A stretch of 26,644 nucleotides of DNA from Lachnospiraceae bacterium UBA3638 (lineage in GTDB: Bacteria > Bacillota > Clostridia > Lachnospirales > Lachnospiraceae): positions 1 through 26,644 of the forward strand of contig DFKT01000030.1 in the NCBI GenBank assembly GCA_002373595.1. Reading direction: 5' to 3'. Position 1 is the first letter of the stretch. Every line of letters starts with the position of its first letter. The position numbers and the translations under genes were made by a program. Shown here in pieces: positions 15,921 through 24,656 of the stretch. The notes beneath the pieces were generated by a model. It was not told where the DNA came from, searched no databases, and worked only from the letters and a program-made list of their open reading frames with translations.

Positions 15921-17105
15921 ATGAGTGATAAAGATAATAAGAAAATAAATAAAGACTGCGAACTGGTACTGTCAAAGGGAAATGTGATCCTGTATATCAT
16001 CTTTGCCGTGCTCTTTATATTGTTGCCTCTTCCGGTATCGGCACTGCTTAAGGATAAGCTCGTATCAGAGAATAACGAGAATCGTGTGCTTACAGAGATG
16101 CCTGTGCTTACTATGGAAACGATAGACATCTACCCTCAGCAGTTCGACAGATATTTCTCAGATCATCTGCCCTTCAGGGATCAGCTGATAACGGTTGGCG
16201 GACTCTTTGATAATTATGTCATGAAGCAGACGCTCAGCGGAGATGTAGCTATAGGAAAGGACAACTGGCTCTTCTATACCGGCACACAGCTTCCGGGAGA
16301 AAATCCTCCTGCGGACTATCTGGGGTCCAATCTCTTTACGCCCGAGGAGCTTGAACTGTGCAAGAATAATCTCGTCAGGGCATCAGAATACCTCGCAGAG
16401 AGAGATTGCGAATTCGCTGTAGTCATCTCTCCTTCCAAGATGAGCCTGTATCCTGAGTACCTGCCGGAGAGATACGGTGAGCCTGCAGAATATAAGCGCA
16501 TGCAGCAGATAGTAGATTACCTGCGTACCAATACCGATCTTAATATCGTATGGGAATATGAGCCCCTGTCGGAATACAAAGCTTCACACCCGGATGAGCA
16601 GCTCTTCCTTAAGTATGATACGCATGAGAACTCTCTCGGATCATATGTATCCGCTTCCGCTATTGCCGAGGCTCTTGGATATGAACCTCTTAAGGAGCCC
16701 GATACTCTCGAGTGGCAGGAAGTGTATGACTACCCCTGGGACCTTTCAAGGCAGATGAATCTCGGTATGATACTGACGGATGATGTGAACTGGTGGTTCC
16801 CCAATTTCAGGGATCACAGCGTCTCGAGATGGACCAATGATGATATGACGGAGCTTAGATATACCAATGATTGCGGCGACGGAGATCCGAAGAAGCTGAT
16901 GCTCGTCTCCGATTCATTCGGTGCAGGCATGATGCCTTATCTTTCCGACTATTTCAATGAGTCTTATATGATCTTTTATTTCAAATATACGCCGGAGCTT
17001 CTGGACAAAGAAGATCCCGATATCCTCGTCTATCAGGTGACAGAGAGGCTTATCGGGAATATGAAAACATTTTCTATGGAGACTCCCTTTATAGAGCCTG
17101 ATTAA
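15921..17105 (+). CDS. AlgX/AlgJ-like SGNH acyltransferase (DHHW-type)
   Basis: This is the likely extracellular acetyl-transferase partner of the MBOAT protein. The 394-residue protein has one N-terminal membrane helix (about 21-42) and an extracytoplasmic domain. The N-terminal ENRVLTEMP and FDRYFSDHLPFRD blocks are typical of AlgX/AlgJ relatives. The catalytic set is visible: D233 and H235 in YDTHEN, and S332 in VSDSFG. The usual D-x-H-W motif lacks the Trp (Glu follows the His), a small departure. The ribosome site is AGGA. It ends 8 nt from the stop of the convergent EAL gene, with no clear terminator between them. Confidence 0.87.
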   Translation: MSDKDNKKINKDCELVLSKGNVILYIIFAVLFILLPLPVSALLKDKLVSENNENRVLTEMPVLTMETIDIYPQQFDRYFSDHLPFRDQLITVGGLFDNYVMKQTLSGDVAIGKDNWLFYTGTQLPGENPPADYLGSNLFTPEELELCKNNLVRASEYLAERDCEFAVVISPSKMSLYPEYLPERYGEPAEYKRMQQIVDYLRTNTDLNIVWEYEPLSEYKASHPDEQLFLKYDTHENSLGSYVSASAIAEALGYEPLKEPDTLEWQEVYDYPWDLSRQMNLGMILTDDVNWWFPNFRDHSVSRWTNDDMTELRYTNDCGDGDPKKLMLVSDSFGAGMMPYLSDYFNESYMIFYFKYTPELLDKEDPDILVYQVTERLIGNMKTFSMETPFIEPD

Positions 17106-17113
17106 ACAGGGCT

Positions 17114-19015
17114 TTAAGAGAAGTTCTTTTCTTTGATGAATGCGAGGTATTTATCCTGCGGTATGGGCTTGGAATAATAGAAGCCCTGGATATAATCAAT
17201 GCCGAGCTTATTCATCATATCGAGCTGTTCTTTGGTCTCTACGCCTTCTGATACGATCCTGAGGTCAAGTCCCTGGATCATATGCATAGCGGCTTCCATG
17301 ACATATCTCGCCTTGCCGTTCTCAAAGTATGCATTGGTCATCTCACGGTCAAACTTAACGATATCAACGGGCATATCAATGATGTAATTGAGATTACTCT
17401 GTCCGGTTCCAAAGTCGTCGAGCGAGAATCTTACGCCGAAGGTCATGAGCTTCTTCATATTGGCAAGCAGGATCTCCTTGGCATCAAGCGAAGCGGACTC
17501 TGTGATCTCGAGATTGATCCACCTGGGCTTGATATCATACTTTTTCATGATAGCGATATAATCCGCAGCAAGCTGCTCATTTCCGCACTGTACGACGGAC
17601 AGATTGACTTCGATGTATTCGATGCCGAGATCGTCCGGATTGTGCTCAGCAAGGAATGCGCATACCTTGTCGAAGACTATATTCCCGAGTCTCATGATCA
17701 TGCCGTTCTGCTCTGCGATGGGGATGAATCTGACAGGTGATACGAGATTGCCTTCATCGTCCCTGATCCTGACAAGAGCTTCCGCGGAAGTGAATTTATT
17801 ATGATATGTGGAATAGATGGGCTGATAGAACACTTCCACCCAATCATTTTCCATCGCATCCAGGATGAGTCTCTCGATCTCGAGTTCACGCTTTTTGGCT
17901 GCGAGGATCTCGGGACCTATTACATATACATTGCCGTTTAAGTATTCTGCTGCATGCGTTCTTCCGTAACGAAGGAGCGCGAGGAAATCTTCCATATTCG
18001 GAACAATGAGGATGTCGGGAATGATCGAATAATTCTCCTGTACATGGATGGATCCGGTCTCTCCCCATCCCTCATCAAACCTGTCACTTATAGTCTCAAT
18101 GATCGTCTTGGTTTGCTGAGGATCGTCGAGTGCGAGCACGAACTCGTTGTCACCGTTCTCAAATACAGTTACATTTGTAAGTGAGATCAGATACAGCGCA
18201 ATTTCATTCGAGATAGAAGGAGGAACCTCTCCTCTTACATTTGATACGGTTGAATGCAAGAGGGTAAGTCCTACGAGGGTCTTCTCTTCTTTACTGTCAA
18301 AGCACTGCCTTAAATACTGGAACAGCGCATTCTGGTTAAAGAGTCCGTTTGTCCTGTCTATGAATACCTCAGGATTCTCCAGCTTAAGATACAGGATCAT
18401 ACATCCAAGGGATGCGGCATATCCGACAAGGAGGAGCTGATTGAAGAAGAACTGAACGGCTGATGCGCCGATCCACAACAGCATCCAGAACATGACAGCT
18501 TCTCTTCTGTGAGGATTCATCTTGCCCTTCTTGGTCGCTATGAAAAAGAGCGTTGAGATCAGCAGGACGAATGAAAAGATATAGCATGCATATACCGAAG
18601 GACCTAATGTATATACATTCTCGGATATATTTCCGTTATAGATCTCTATCGGAAGCGCTATGATAAGCAGGATTCCAACGAGGGAGAATATACCGTATCC
18701 CAGATTTACCTTTTTAAGTAATCTGACATTATCGGAATAGGCATCAAGAACTGTATAAAGAAAAGCACTGAGCGATATGGCGACTATCGAACAGAGATAT
18801 GCTTTACATATGGCCTTAACGGTGATGATATCCCATCCGGAGGGATTGGCGATGGCATAAATCGAGAATGCATCGAGAAAAACGCCGAAAATAGTTGCGT
18901 CAACTATGATCGTGAATGCTTTGCCCGAACCGAGCTGAAGCTTCTTCTGCTTATGGTAATAGTATAAAAGTATAAAGAGCAGTGCAAGACCGCAACATTG
19001 CGCTTTTATATTCAA
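17114..19015 (-). CDS. Membrane EAL-domain c-di-GMP phosphodiesterase with degenerate GGDEF
   Basis: This 633-residue protein probably degrades the second messenger c-di-GMP at the membrane. About seven hydrophobic segments fill residues 1-210. A GGDEF-like domain follows (about 218-365) whose signature reads NGDNEF (287-292), so cyclase activity is unlikely. The EAL domain (about 380-633) keeps all main catalytic residues: E412-A-L, N471, E503, D533-D534 in DDFGTG, K554, E590, E593 and Q610. The start is TTG at 19015, supported by an AAGGAAG site about 9 nt upstream. It is convergent with the O-acylation cassette, which could be a target of c-di-GMP signalling, but only position suggests that. 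Confidence 0.92.
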   Translation of the reverse strand: MNIKAQCCGLALLFILLYYYHKQKKLQLGSGKAFTIIVDATIFGVFLDAFSIYAIANPSGWDIITVKAICKAYLCSIVAISLSAFLYTVLDAYSDNVRLLKKVNLGYGIFSLVGILLIIALPIEIYNGNISENVYTLGPSVYACYIFSFVLLISTLFFIATKKGKMNPHRREAVMFWMLLWIGASAVQFFFNQLLLVGYAASLGCMILYLKLENPEVFIDRTNGLFNQNALFQYLRQCFDSKEEKTLVGLTLLHSTVSNVRGEVPPSISNEIALYLISLTNVTVFENGDNEFVLALDDPQQTKTIIETISDRFDEGWGETGSIHVQENYSIIPDILIVPNMEDFLALLRYGRTHAAEYLNGNVYVIGPEILAAKKRELEIERLILDAMENDWVEVFYQPIYSTYHNKFTSAEALVRIRDDEGNLVSPVRFIPIAEQNGMIMRLGNIVFDKVCAFLAEHNPDDLGIEYIEVNLSVVQCGNEQLAADYIAIMKKYDIKPRWINLEITESASLDAKEILLANMKKLMTFGVRFSLDDFGTGQSNLNYIIDMPVDIVKFDREMTNAYFENGKARYVMEAAMHMIQGLDLRIVSEGVETKEQLDMMNKLGIDYIQGFYYSKPIPQDKYLAFIKEKNFS

Positions 19016-19063
19016 AACGACGGCTTCCTTCCGAGCAAAGATTAATCCTTATCAAGTTAAAAT

Positions 19064-19093
19064 ATTATACAATAACAGATAAAATTATACAAT
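19064..19093 (-). promoter_or_regulatory. Promoter region of the EAL gene with a direct repeat
   Basis: The 10-mer ATTATACAAT (plus strand) occurs at 19064-19073 and again at 19084-19093, a 20-nt period. On the minus strand each copy contains TATAAT, a perfect -10 hexamer. With TTGTAT in the upstream copy serving as -35, the spacing to the second TATAAT is 17 nt. The repeat could be a tandem promoter or a two-site regulator target. Confidence 0.5.
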
Positions 19094-19132
19094 GTTTTTA
19101 GCTAAGCTCGGAAAGAAGTTTATGAAAAACTT

Positions 19133-20011
19133 TTAAGCAAGCTCGGGTAATTTCTTGCTGCATGCTACCGCAAGAGCACCGGGGCCTATATGGCAGGATA
19201 CGGAAAGCGAAAGGGGATCCATCACTATCTCGCTTTCAGGGAATGCCGCCTGTACTTCTGCTTTGAAGCTTTTTGCAGACTCAAGATCATAGGTATATGC
19301 TATCTCGATATAGATATTTTTTCCGCAGTTATATCCGCCGAATCTCTCATCGATATCCTTCTTGATCGCAGTGATCATCGTATTTCTGCCCTGCTGTGAA
19401 GTACGTGCTTTCGAGAATGCGTCGAGCTTCTCGCCCTGGATGGTAAGCACGGGCTTGATCTTAAGGAGAGTGCCTATTGCTGCGGCTGCGGGAGTGATCC
19501 TTCCGCCCTTCTTGAGGTAGTGCAGGGTATCGAGCATGATATAGATGGAGCTGTTGTATTTTTCTCTCTCAAGGATATCCTTGATCTGAGCTGCGTCATA
19601 GCCTTTCTCGGCAAGTGCCATGGCATCTAAGCAAGACTGACGCTGTGTTACGGATATTCTCTGGTTATTTATGACCTGTACTCTTCCTTCGAAATCATGA
19701 GAAAGCATATAAGCACTCTCGCATGATCCGGAGAGTCCGCTGCTCATAGGAATATGAACGAGTTCATCATATTCTTCGAGAACTTCCTTCCAGAGATTAA
19801 GTACATTGGGAGGTGTGGGCTGGCTGGTCATGATATCAGCGCCCTCAGAGAGCTTCGTATAGAATTCATCCTGAGACAGGTTGATGTCTTCAAAATACTC
19901 TCCCCCGTCGATATAGAAAGGCATGGGGAGGACAAAGATTCCAAGTTCCTTTCCTTCCGCCTGAGTGATACCGCTGTTAGAGTCCGTTACTACTGCAATC
20001 TTCTTTGACAT
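19133..20011 (-). CDS. DegV family fatty-acid-binding protein (FakB-like)
   Basis: DegV/FakB proteins bind a fatty acid and present it to the kinase FakA for phosphorylation, feeding exogenous fatty acids into phospholipid synthesis. The 292-residue protein has the family N-terminus KIAVVTDSNSGI, the TSQPTP motif near residue 62, IPMSSGLSGSC near 90, and the C-terminal SCHIGPGALAVA motif. Its ATG (20011) lies inside recG, with a 22-nt overlap, and GGAG lies upstream within recG. A fakA gene two genes upstream supplies the partner. Ligand specificity cannot be read. Confidence 0.94.
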   Translation of the reverse strand: MSKKIAVVTDSNSGITQAEGKELGIFVLPMPFYIDGGEYFEDINLSQDEFYTKLSEGADIMTSQPTPPNVLNLWKEVLEEYDELVHIPMSSGLSGSCESAYMLSHDFEGRVQVINNQRISVTQRQSCLDAMALAEKGYDAAQIKDILEREKYNSSIYIMLDTLHYLKKGGRITPAAAAIGTLLKIKPVLTIQGEKLDAFSKARTSQQGRNTMITAIKKDIDERFGGYNCGKNIYIEIAYTYDLESAKSFKAEVQAAFPESEIVMDPLSLSVSCHIGPGALAVACSKKLPELA

Positions 20012-22038
20012 TTCAGTGCTTCTCTCCTTATCCCTTCATGTTCAGGCATTTGTATATGCCTGTCATTTTTGATCAGTTCTTCGCTTGCCTCCTGAGCCTG
20101 CATCAGCAGCTCGGAATCGGCATATATGTCGGCAATCTCAAATGCGAAATCACCGCTCTGACGTATTCCCATCAGTTCGCCGGGGCCCCTTAATTTAAGG
20201 TCTTCCGATGCTATCTCGAATCCGTCATTACTCTTTTCGAGGATCTTAAGTCTCTCTCTGGTCTTGTCATCATCCTTGGATGACATGAATATACAGTAGC
20301 TCTGATACTTTCCTCTTCCGATACGTCCTCTTAACTGATGGAGCTGTGCAAGTCCGAATTTCTCAGCATCCTCGATCATCATCACGGTAGCATTGGTGAC
20401 GTTTACGCCTACTTCAATGACTGTCGTCGATACGAGGACATCCGTCTGCCCGGCTGCGAATCTTTCCATGATCGCATTCTTGTCCGCTGGCTTCATCTTG
20501 CCGTGAAGGCTTTCTATCCTGACCGAGGGAGGAAGTACCTCTTTAAGCATCTCGGTATATTCTTCTACATTTTCAAGGGCGCTTTCGTCATCGGCTTCTA
20601 TCATGGGACATATGATATATGCCTGTCTGCCCCGGCTAACCTGATCTGTAATAAATCTGTAAGCCGTATTCCTGTAATCATGTCCTACGACGCAGTTCTT
20701 AATGGGAAGCCTGCCTCCGGGCATGGACTTTATCGTAGATACGCTTAGATCTCCGTAGAGGACTATAGCTAAAGTTCTCGGTATCGGAGTCGCACTCATC
20801 GCCAGGACATGGGGCATATCGCCCTTTTCAGCGAGGCTCTCCCGCTGTCTTACACCGAATCTGTGCTGCTCATCACATACAACCAATGCGAGATCCTTAT
20901 ATTCGACATTTGCCTGTATGAGAGCGTGCGTTCCTATTATCAGGTTTGCTTCACCGCTTTCTATCCGACGTCTGGCGATCTTCTTTTCTTTAATCGTCAT
21001 GGAGCCTACAAGAAGGACGGGTTTTAAGCAAAGGTTATGTGCCTTTATAAGTTCATTTACGGACTCTAAGTGCTGCCTTGCGAGGACTTCGGTGGGGGCC
21101 ATCAGAGCTCCCTGATATCCGTTGGCCGCACACTTAAGGAGTGCCAATATCGCGATGACCGTCTTACCGCATCCCACATCTCCCTGGAGGAGTCTGTTCA
21201 TGCATTTGCCGCCTTCTAACTCACCCGATATGCTCTTCCATGCTTTCTTCTGATCGGAAGTAAGCTCATAGGGAAGGCCTTCTATCAGTCTCTTGGTATC
21301 AGCGGTCTCTATCATGGAGAACCTGCTCTTTTCAAATTCCGTAAGGCTCCTGTTTCTCTTAAGTACGAGCAGGAAGAAGAAGAATTCTTCAAAAGCAAGT
21401 CTGTTACGGGCTTTCTTTAAGCTGTCCCCGTCCTTGGGGAAGTGGATATTCCTGACTGCTTCCTCCTTGGACATGAGAGAATATCTCTCTCGCAGCTCAT
21501 CATCAAATATGTCCTTATCCCATGCCGCTTCCTCGAAAGCTTCATGCGCGATCTTGGAATAAAACTTTGCCGTTATTCCTGAAGTAAGGGGATAGAGAGG
21601 CTGCATTACTCCTACGAGGGAGTCATATTCATCCTTGGGGAAGACTCTGGGATTTCCAATACTTAAGGAGTTCCCGCGTCTTTTTACAGTGCCTCTTATG
21701 ACATATTTCGTACCGGACTGCAGGTTCTTTCCGATATAGGGCTGATTGAAGAAATTAATATTCATTCGCCCTGTCTCATCACCTATGATCACGGTGATCA
21801 TCGATTTACCGTTAAATCTCTTTACCGGAGAGACATTCATCACGAAGACCTCGAAGCTCATCACACGGCCTTCGGCTGCTTCCGATAAAGGTACTGCTTT
21901 ATCAAAGATCGTATATCCTCTGGGATACTTCGACAGGATGTCGCCTATCGTCTGTATTCCCAGCTTTGCGAAGGCTTTTTCTTTCTGCTCTCCGACACCT
22001 TTTAACTTGGCTATCGGGGTATTTTCATTGATGATCAT
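19990..22038 (-). CDS. recG: ATP-dependent DNA helicase RecG
   Basis: RecG remodels stalled replication forks and branched recombination intermediates. The 682-residue protein has an N-terminal wedge/OB-fold domain (about 1-200), the helicase core with Walker A GDVGCGKT (286-293), the DEQH box (389-392), motif III SATPIPRTLA, and the C-terminal QLHQLRGRIGRG motif. The ATG at 22038 has AGGAG about 12 nt upstream, a long spacing; a CCTCC just before the ATG could pair with it. A terminator lies upstream, so recG needs its own promoter or read-through; no clear promoter is seen. recG near yloU-yloV-like genes is a conserved Firmicutes order. Confidence 0.97.
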   Translation of the reverse strand: MIINENTPIAKLKGVGEQKEKAFAKLGIQTIGDILSKYPRGYTIFDKAVPLSEAAEGRVMSFEVFVMNVSPVKRFNGKSMITVIIGDETGRMNINFFNQPYIGKNLQSGTKYVIRGTVKRRGNSLSIGNPRVFPKDEYDSLVGVMQPLYPLTSGITAKFYSKIAHEAFEEAAWDKDIFDDELRERYSLMSKEEAVRNIHFPKDGDSLKKARNRLAFEEFFFFLLVLKRNRSLTEFEKSRFSMIETADTKRLIEGLPYELTSDQKKAWKSISGELEGGKCMNRLLQGDVGCGKTVIAILALLKCAANGYQGALMAPTEVLARQHLESVNELIKAHNLCLKPVLLVGSMTIKEKKIARRRIESGEANLIIGTHALIQANVEYKDLALVVCDEQHRFGVRQRESLAEKGDMPHVLAMSATPIPRTLAIVLYGDLSVSTIKSMPGGRLPIKNCVVGHDYRNTAYRFITDQVSRGRQAYIICPMIEADDESALENVEEYTEMLKEVLPPSVRIESLHGKMKPADKNAIMERFAAGQTDVLVSTTVIEVGVNVTNATVMMIEDAEKFGLAQLHQLRGRIGRGKYQSYCIFMSSKDDDKTRERLKILEKSNDGFEIASEDLKLRGPGELMGIRQSGDFAFEIADIYADSELLMQAQEASEELIKNDRHIQMPEHEGIRREALKCQRRLQ

Positions 22039-22073
22039 CGGGAGGTTCTTCTCCTTGAATTATCATATTTTTG

Positions 22074-22106
22074 CAAAAAAGGAAGAAGACCCTAAGCCTT
22101 CTTCCT
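22074..22106 (-). terminator. Intrinsic terminator downstream of fakA
   Basis: On the minus strand a perfect 9-bp stem (AGGAAGAAG with CTTCTTCCT, 9-nt loop) is followed by TTTTTTGC. It lies about 65 nt past the fakA stop and just before recG, so it separates asp23-fakA from recG-degV, at least in part. Confidence 0.85.
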
Positions 22107-22109
22107 GAT

Positions 22110-22170
22110 TATAGATTATCATATGTAGTATAACAAACCACGTATGAACGATATAGATTCTATATGTAGT
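22110..22170. repeat. Imperfect direct repeat between fakA and its terminator
   Basis: TATAGATTATCATATGTAGT at 22110-22129 and TATAGATTCTATATGTAGT at 22152-22170 are near-identical copies about 42 nt apart. They lie in the 3' untranslated part of the fakA message. No function is evident. Confidence 0.5.
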
Positions 22171-22172
22171 GC

Positions 22173-23852
22173 TTACTCCACGGAGATGATGTAATAGTAA
22201 ATGGGCTGTCCGCCGCTCTGGAGCTCTACATCACATGAGCCGAACGTGGTTGCGATCTTCTCGCGTATAACTTCCGCATCAGCCTCATTCACATCGCTGC
22301 CGTAGTAGATGCTGATGATCTCGGATGAATCGTCAACCATAGCTCCGGTCATCTCGAGAAGGGTCTGGGTGATATCAGTTCCTACGGAGAGGATCTTGCC
22401 GTCTCCGATACCCATATAATCGCCCTTCTTGATCTCCTTATCGTCGATCGTCGTATCTCTTACGGCATAAGTGATCTCACCGGTCTTAACGTTCAGGATC
22501 TCGGTCATCATCATCTGCTCATTCTCGTCGGGAGACATATTCTCGGCGAAATTGATGATGGCGGTGATTCCCTGAGGGATGGTCTTGGTGGGGATCACGA
22601 GTACATTCTTGTCGGATGCAAGATCAGCAGCCTGCTTTGCAGCCATTACGATATTCTTATTGTTGGGAAGTACGAACACTGTCTCCGCATTAACCTTCTC
22701 AACTGCATCGAGCACATCTGCGGTCGAAGGGTTCATGGTCTGTCCGCCTTCGATGACTACGTCTACGCCGAGGCTCTTGAAGATCTCGCTGAGTCCCTCT
22801 CCTGCAGATACGGCGATAAATCCGTAAGGCTTGGGAGGCTCGTTATTCTTGGGTGCGGGAGCAGAATGCTTCTCCGAAAATGCGGATGCTCCGCCTTCCT
22901 CCGATCCTTCATTGCACTTCTCAAGATTTCTGTTGGCAACCTTTACATTGGAAAGTACGCCATACTTGAGTGCTTTCTGGATGACAAGTCCGGGATCATC
23001 GGTATGCATATGGATCTTAACAAGATCTCCTTCAACAGAGTAGTTAACAAGCTCGCCGACCGACTGGAGATATCCCTTAACATCCATCTCGGTCTTAAAG
23101 TTGAGTTCTCTGTGAAGATGTGTATCGAAGTTTACGCAGTAAACATTAACTGTCTTTTCTTCTGCTTTAACAGGTCTGGAATCATCAACCTTGGCGATGG
23201 GCTCGCTGGAGATGGTAATGTCCACTTCCTTGCCCTTGAAGAGGTTGATGGCTCCCTCAAGTGCACAGATAAGGCCTGCTCCGCCGGAGTCTACAACGCC
23301 TGCCTGCTTGAGTACGGGAAGGAGGTCGGGAGTTCCGTCGAGTACTACCTTGCCGTGAGCAAGGAGTTCGTCGAGGAAGGTCTCGAGATCATCGCATCCG
23401 TTCTCTTTGAGTTCCTCTGCCTTGTCGCTGATACCTCTTGCTACTGTAAGGATGGTACCCTCGGTAGGCTTCATTACTGCCTTATATGCTGTCTCTGTAG
23501 CCTTGGCACAGGCTTCGGTGAGCATCTCGATATTGATGGACTCCTCATCGCGTACTCTCTTGGTCAGTCCGCGAAGAAGCTGTGAAAGAATGACTCCTGA
23601 GTTTCCTCTTGCTCCGCGAAGGGATCCGCCCGATATCGCTTTGCAGAGGGTCTTCATGTCGGGGTTGTCACCCAGAGCCGATACTTCCTTGGCTGCTGAC
23701 ATGATGGTCATCGTCATATTGGTTCCGGTATCACCGTCCGGAACGGGGAAGACATTTAGTTCGTTGATACTTTCTTTATTCTTATCAAGGGTGTTTGCTC
23801 CGGCAAGGAACATCTTTGCCAGAAGCTGTGAATCAATGGTCTGTACTGCCAC
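22173..23852 (-). CDS. fakA: Fatty acid kinase FakA (DAK2 domain, YloV-type)
   Basis: FakA phosphorylates fatty acids bound to FakB/DegV proteins. The protein has an N-terminal DAK2 kinase domain (about 5-200) with the nucleotide/metal motif NVFPVPDGDTGTNM and the SLRGARGNSGVILSQ loop, a middle domain, and a C-terminal FakA-specific domain. Length (about 559) matches the family. The start is placed at GTG 23852, because the strong AAGGAGG site ends only 3 nt from an in-frame TTG (23858) but 9 nt from this GTG. Either start changes the product by two residues. It follows the Asp23 gene by 14 nt, and a degV gene two genes on gives its partner. Confidence 0.94.
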   Translation of the reverse strand: MAVQTIDSQLLAKMFLAGANTLDKNKESINELNVFPVPDGDTGTNMTMTIMSAAKEVSALGDNPDMKTLCKAISGGSLRGARGNSGVILSQLLRGLTKRVRDEESINIEMLTEACAKATETAYKAVMKPTEGTILTVARGISDKAEELKENGCDDLETFLDELLAHGKVVLDGTPDLLPVLKQAGVVDSGGAGLICALEGAINLFKGKEVDITISSEPIAKVDDSRPVKAEEKTVNVYCVNFDTHLHRELNFKTEMDVKGYLQSVGELVNYSVEGDLVKIHMHTDDPGLVIQKALKYGVLSNVKVANRNLEKCNEGSEEGGASAFSEKHSAPAPKNNEPPKPYGFIAVSAGEGLSEIFKSLGVDVVIEGGQTMNPSTADVLDAVEKVNAETVFVLPNNKNIVMAAKQAADLASDKNVLVIPTKTIPQGITAIINFAENMSPDENEQMMMTEILNVKTGEITYAVRDTTIDDKEIKKGDYMGIGDGKILSVGTDITQTLLEMTGAMVDDSSEIISIYYGSDVNEADAEVIREKIATTFGSCDVELQSGGQPIYYYIISVE

Positions 23853-23866
23853 TTCCAAAATCCTCC

Positions 23867-24232
23867 TTAATCAGCGTCGATAACTCTTACATCCTCGACA
23901 TAGACATTGATCTTCTCTATCTCGAGTCCGGTAAACTCTTCCACGCGATACTTGACGCTCTCTATGAGATTATCGGCAACGGTCTTGATGCTGACTCCGT
24001 AAGCAACAATGACATGGAAATTGATGACGAGCTTATGTCCGTCAACCGTCACATTGATGCCTCTCGCGAGGTTCTCTTTCTTCAGGAGCTTAACAAGTCC
24101 GTCCTTTACGCTGATACTTGCCATACCAACTATTCCGAAGCATTCAACAGCTACGCTTCCTGCATACTGGGCGATGACATCATTATCAACAACTATACTG
24201 CCGAGATGTGTATCCACAGATGATTTTTTCAT
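23867..24232 (-). CDS. Asp23/Gls24 family envelope stress protein (YloU-like)
   Basis: This small Asp23-family protein of 121 residues resembles Bacillus YloU, which is encoded between rpmB and yloV. The family includes membrane-associated proteins tied to envelope stress. The sequence shows the family blocks GSIVVDNDVIAQYAGSVAVE, CFGIVGMAS and the central INFHVIVAYGVSIKTVADNL repeat-like segment, with a C-terminal VNVYVEDVRV-like strand (INVYVEDVRV). It has no membrane helix or signal peptide. ATG 24232 has a strong AAGGAGG site. It is the first gene of the asp23-fakA transcript and diverges from rpmB. Confidence 0.93.
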   Translation of the reverse strand: MKKSSVDTHLGSIVVDNDVIAQYAGSVAVECFGIVGMASISVKDGLVKLLKKENLARGINVTVDGHKLVINFHVIVAYGVSIKTVADNLIESVKYRVEEFTGLEIEKINVYVEDVRVIDAD

Positions 24233-24270
24233 ACTGCCTCCTTACATTTCCTACAGTTCACACATAAGTA

Positions 24271-24299
24271 ATTTTACCATTTTTAAGGGAATAATTAAA
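24271..24299 (-). promoter_or_regulatory. Probable promoter of asp23-fakA
   Basis: On the minus strand TAAAAT (24276-24271), preceded by TGG as an extended -10, lies 17 nt from a weak TTTAAT -35 element. The leader to the ATG would be about 33 nt. Confidence 0.5.
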
Positions 24300-24315
24300 C
24301 TATTATTTTTTTTGC

Positions 24316-24344
24316 TTGCATATTGGGGACATCTTTGGTAAAAT
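24316..24344 (+). promoter_or_regulatory. Probable promoter of rpmB
   Basis: TTGCAT (24316-24321) and TAAAAT (24339-24344) are 17 nt apart, and TGG precedes the -10 as an extended element. The start near 24351 would give a leader of about 51 nt, with a GGAGG site before the ATG at 24402. Confidence 0.65.
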
Positions 24345-24401
24345 ACGAATGTTGCATTTGGATATGAATATTTTAGATAAAGATTTACGGAGGTTTTAGT
24401 C

Positions 24402-24584
24402 ATGGCAAAGTGTGATATCTGCGGAAAGGGCGTACATTTCGGAAACAATGTAAGCCATTCTCATAGAAGAAGCAATCATATCTGGAATTCAAACGTTCGT
24501 GCTGTAAACTGCAAGGTTAACGGTCAGACCAAGCGTATGCATGTTTGCACCAGATGCCTTAGAAGCGGCGCAGTAGAGAGATAA
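24402..24584 (+). CDS. rpmB: 50S ribosomal protein L28, zinc-ribbon form
   Basis: L28 is a small protein of the large ribosomal subunit. The 60 residues begin MAKCDICGKG and keep the two CxxC pairs (C4/C7 and C49/C52) of the zinc-binding form. The SHSHRRSNHIWNSN core and the C-terminal basic segment are typical. GGAGG lies about 8 nt upstream of the ATG. The gene diverges from asp23-fakA, as in Bacillus, and has its own promoter and terminator. Confidence 0.98.
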   Translation: MAKCDICGKGVHFGNNVSHSHRRSNHIWNSNVRAVNCKVNGQTKRMHVCTRCLRSGAVER

Positions 24585-24613
24585 TCTCCCGCTTCCCTTA
24601 TATTGCTGATCCG

Positions 24614-24641
24614 GAGACGATACAATGTATCGTCTCTTTTT
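24614..24641 (+). terminator. Intrinsic terminator of rpmB
   Basis: A perfect 10-bp stem (GAGACGATAC with GTATCGTCTC, loop AAT) is followed by TTTTT, about 30 nt past the rpmB stop. There is no U-tract on the other strand. Confidence 0.93.
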
Positions 24642-24656
24642 ATGTTCAATGTTTAC

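Noticed and set aside
17106..17140. Bidirectional terminator between the SGNH gene and the EAL gene
   Set aside because: Only a weak AT-rich 7-bp pairing with a wobble is possible, with no convincing T-tract.
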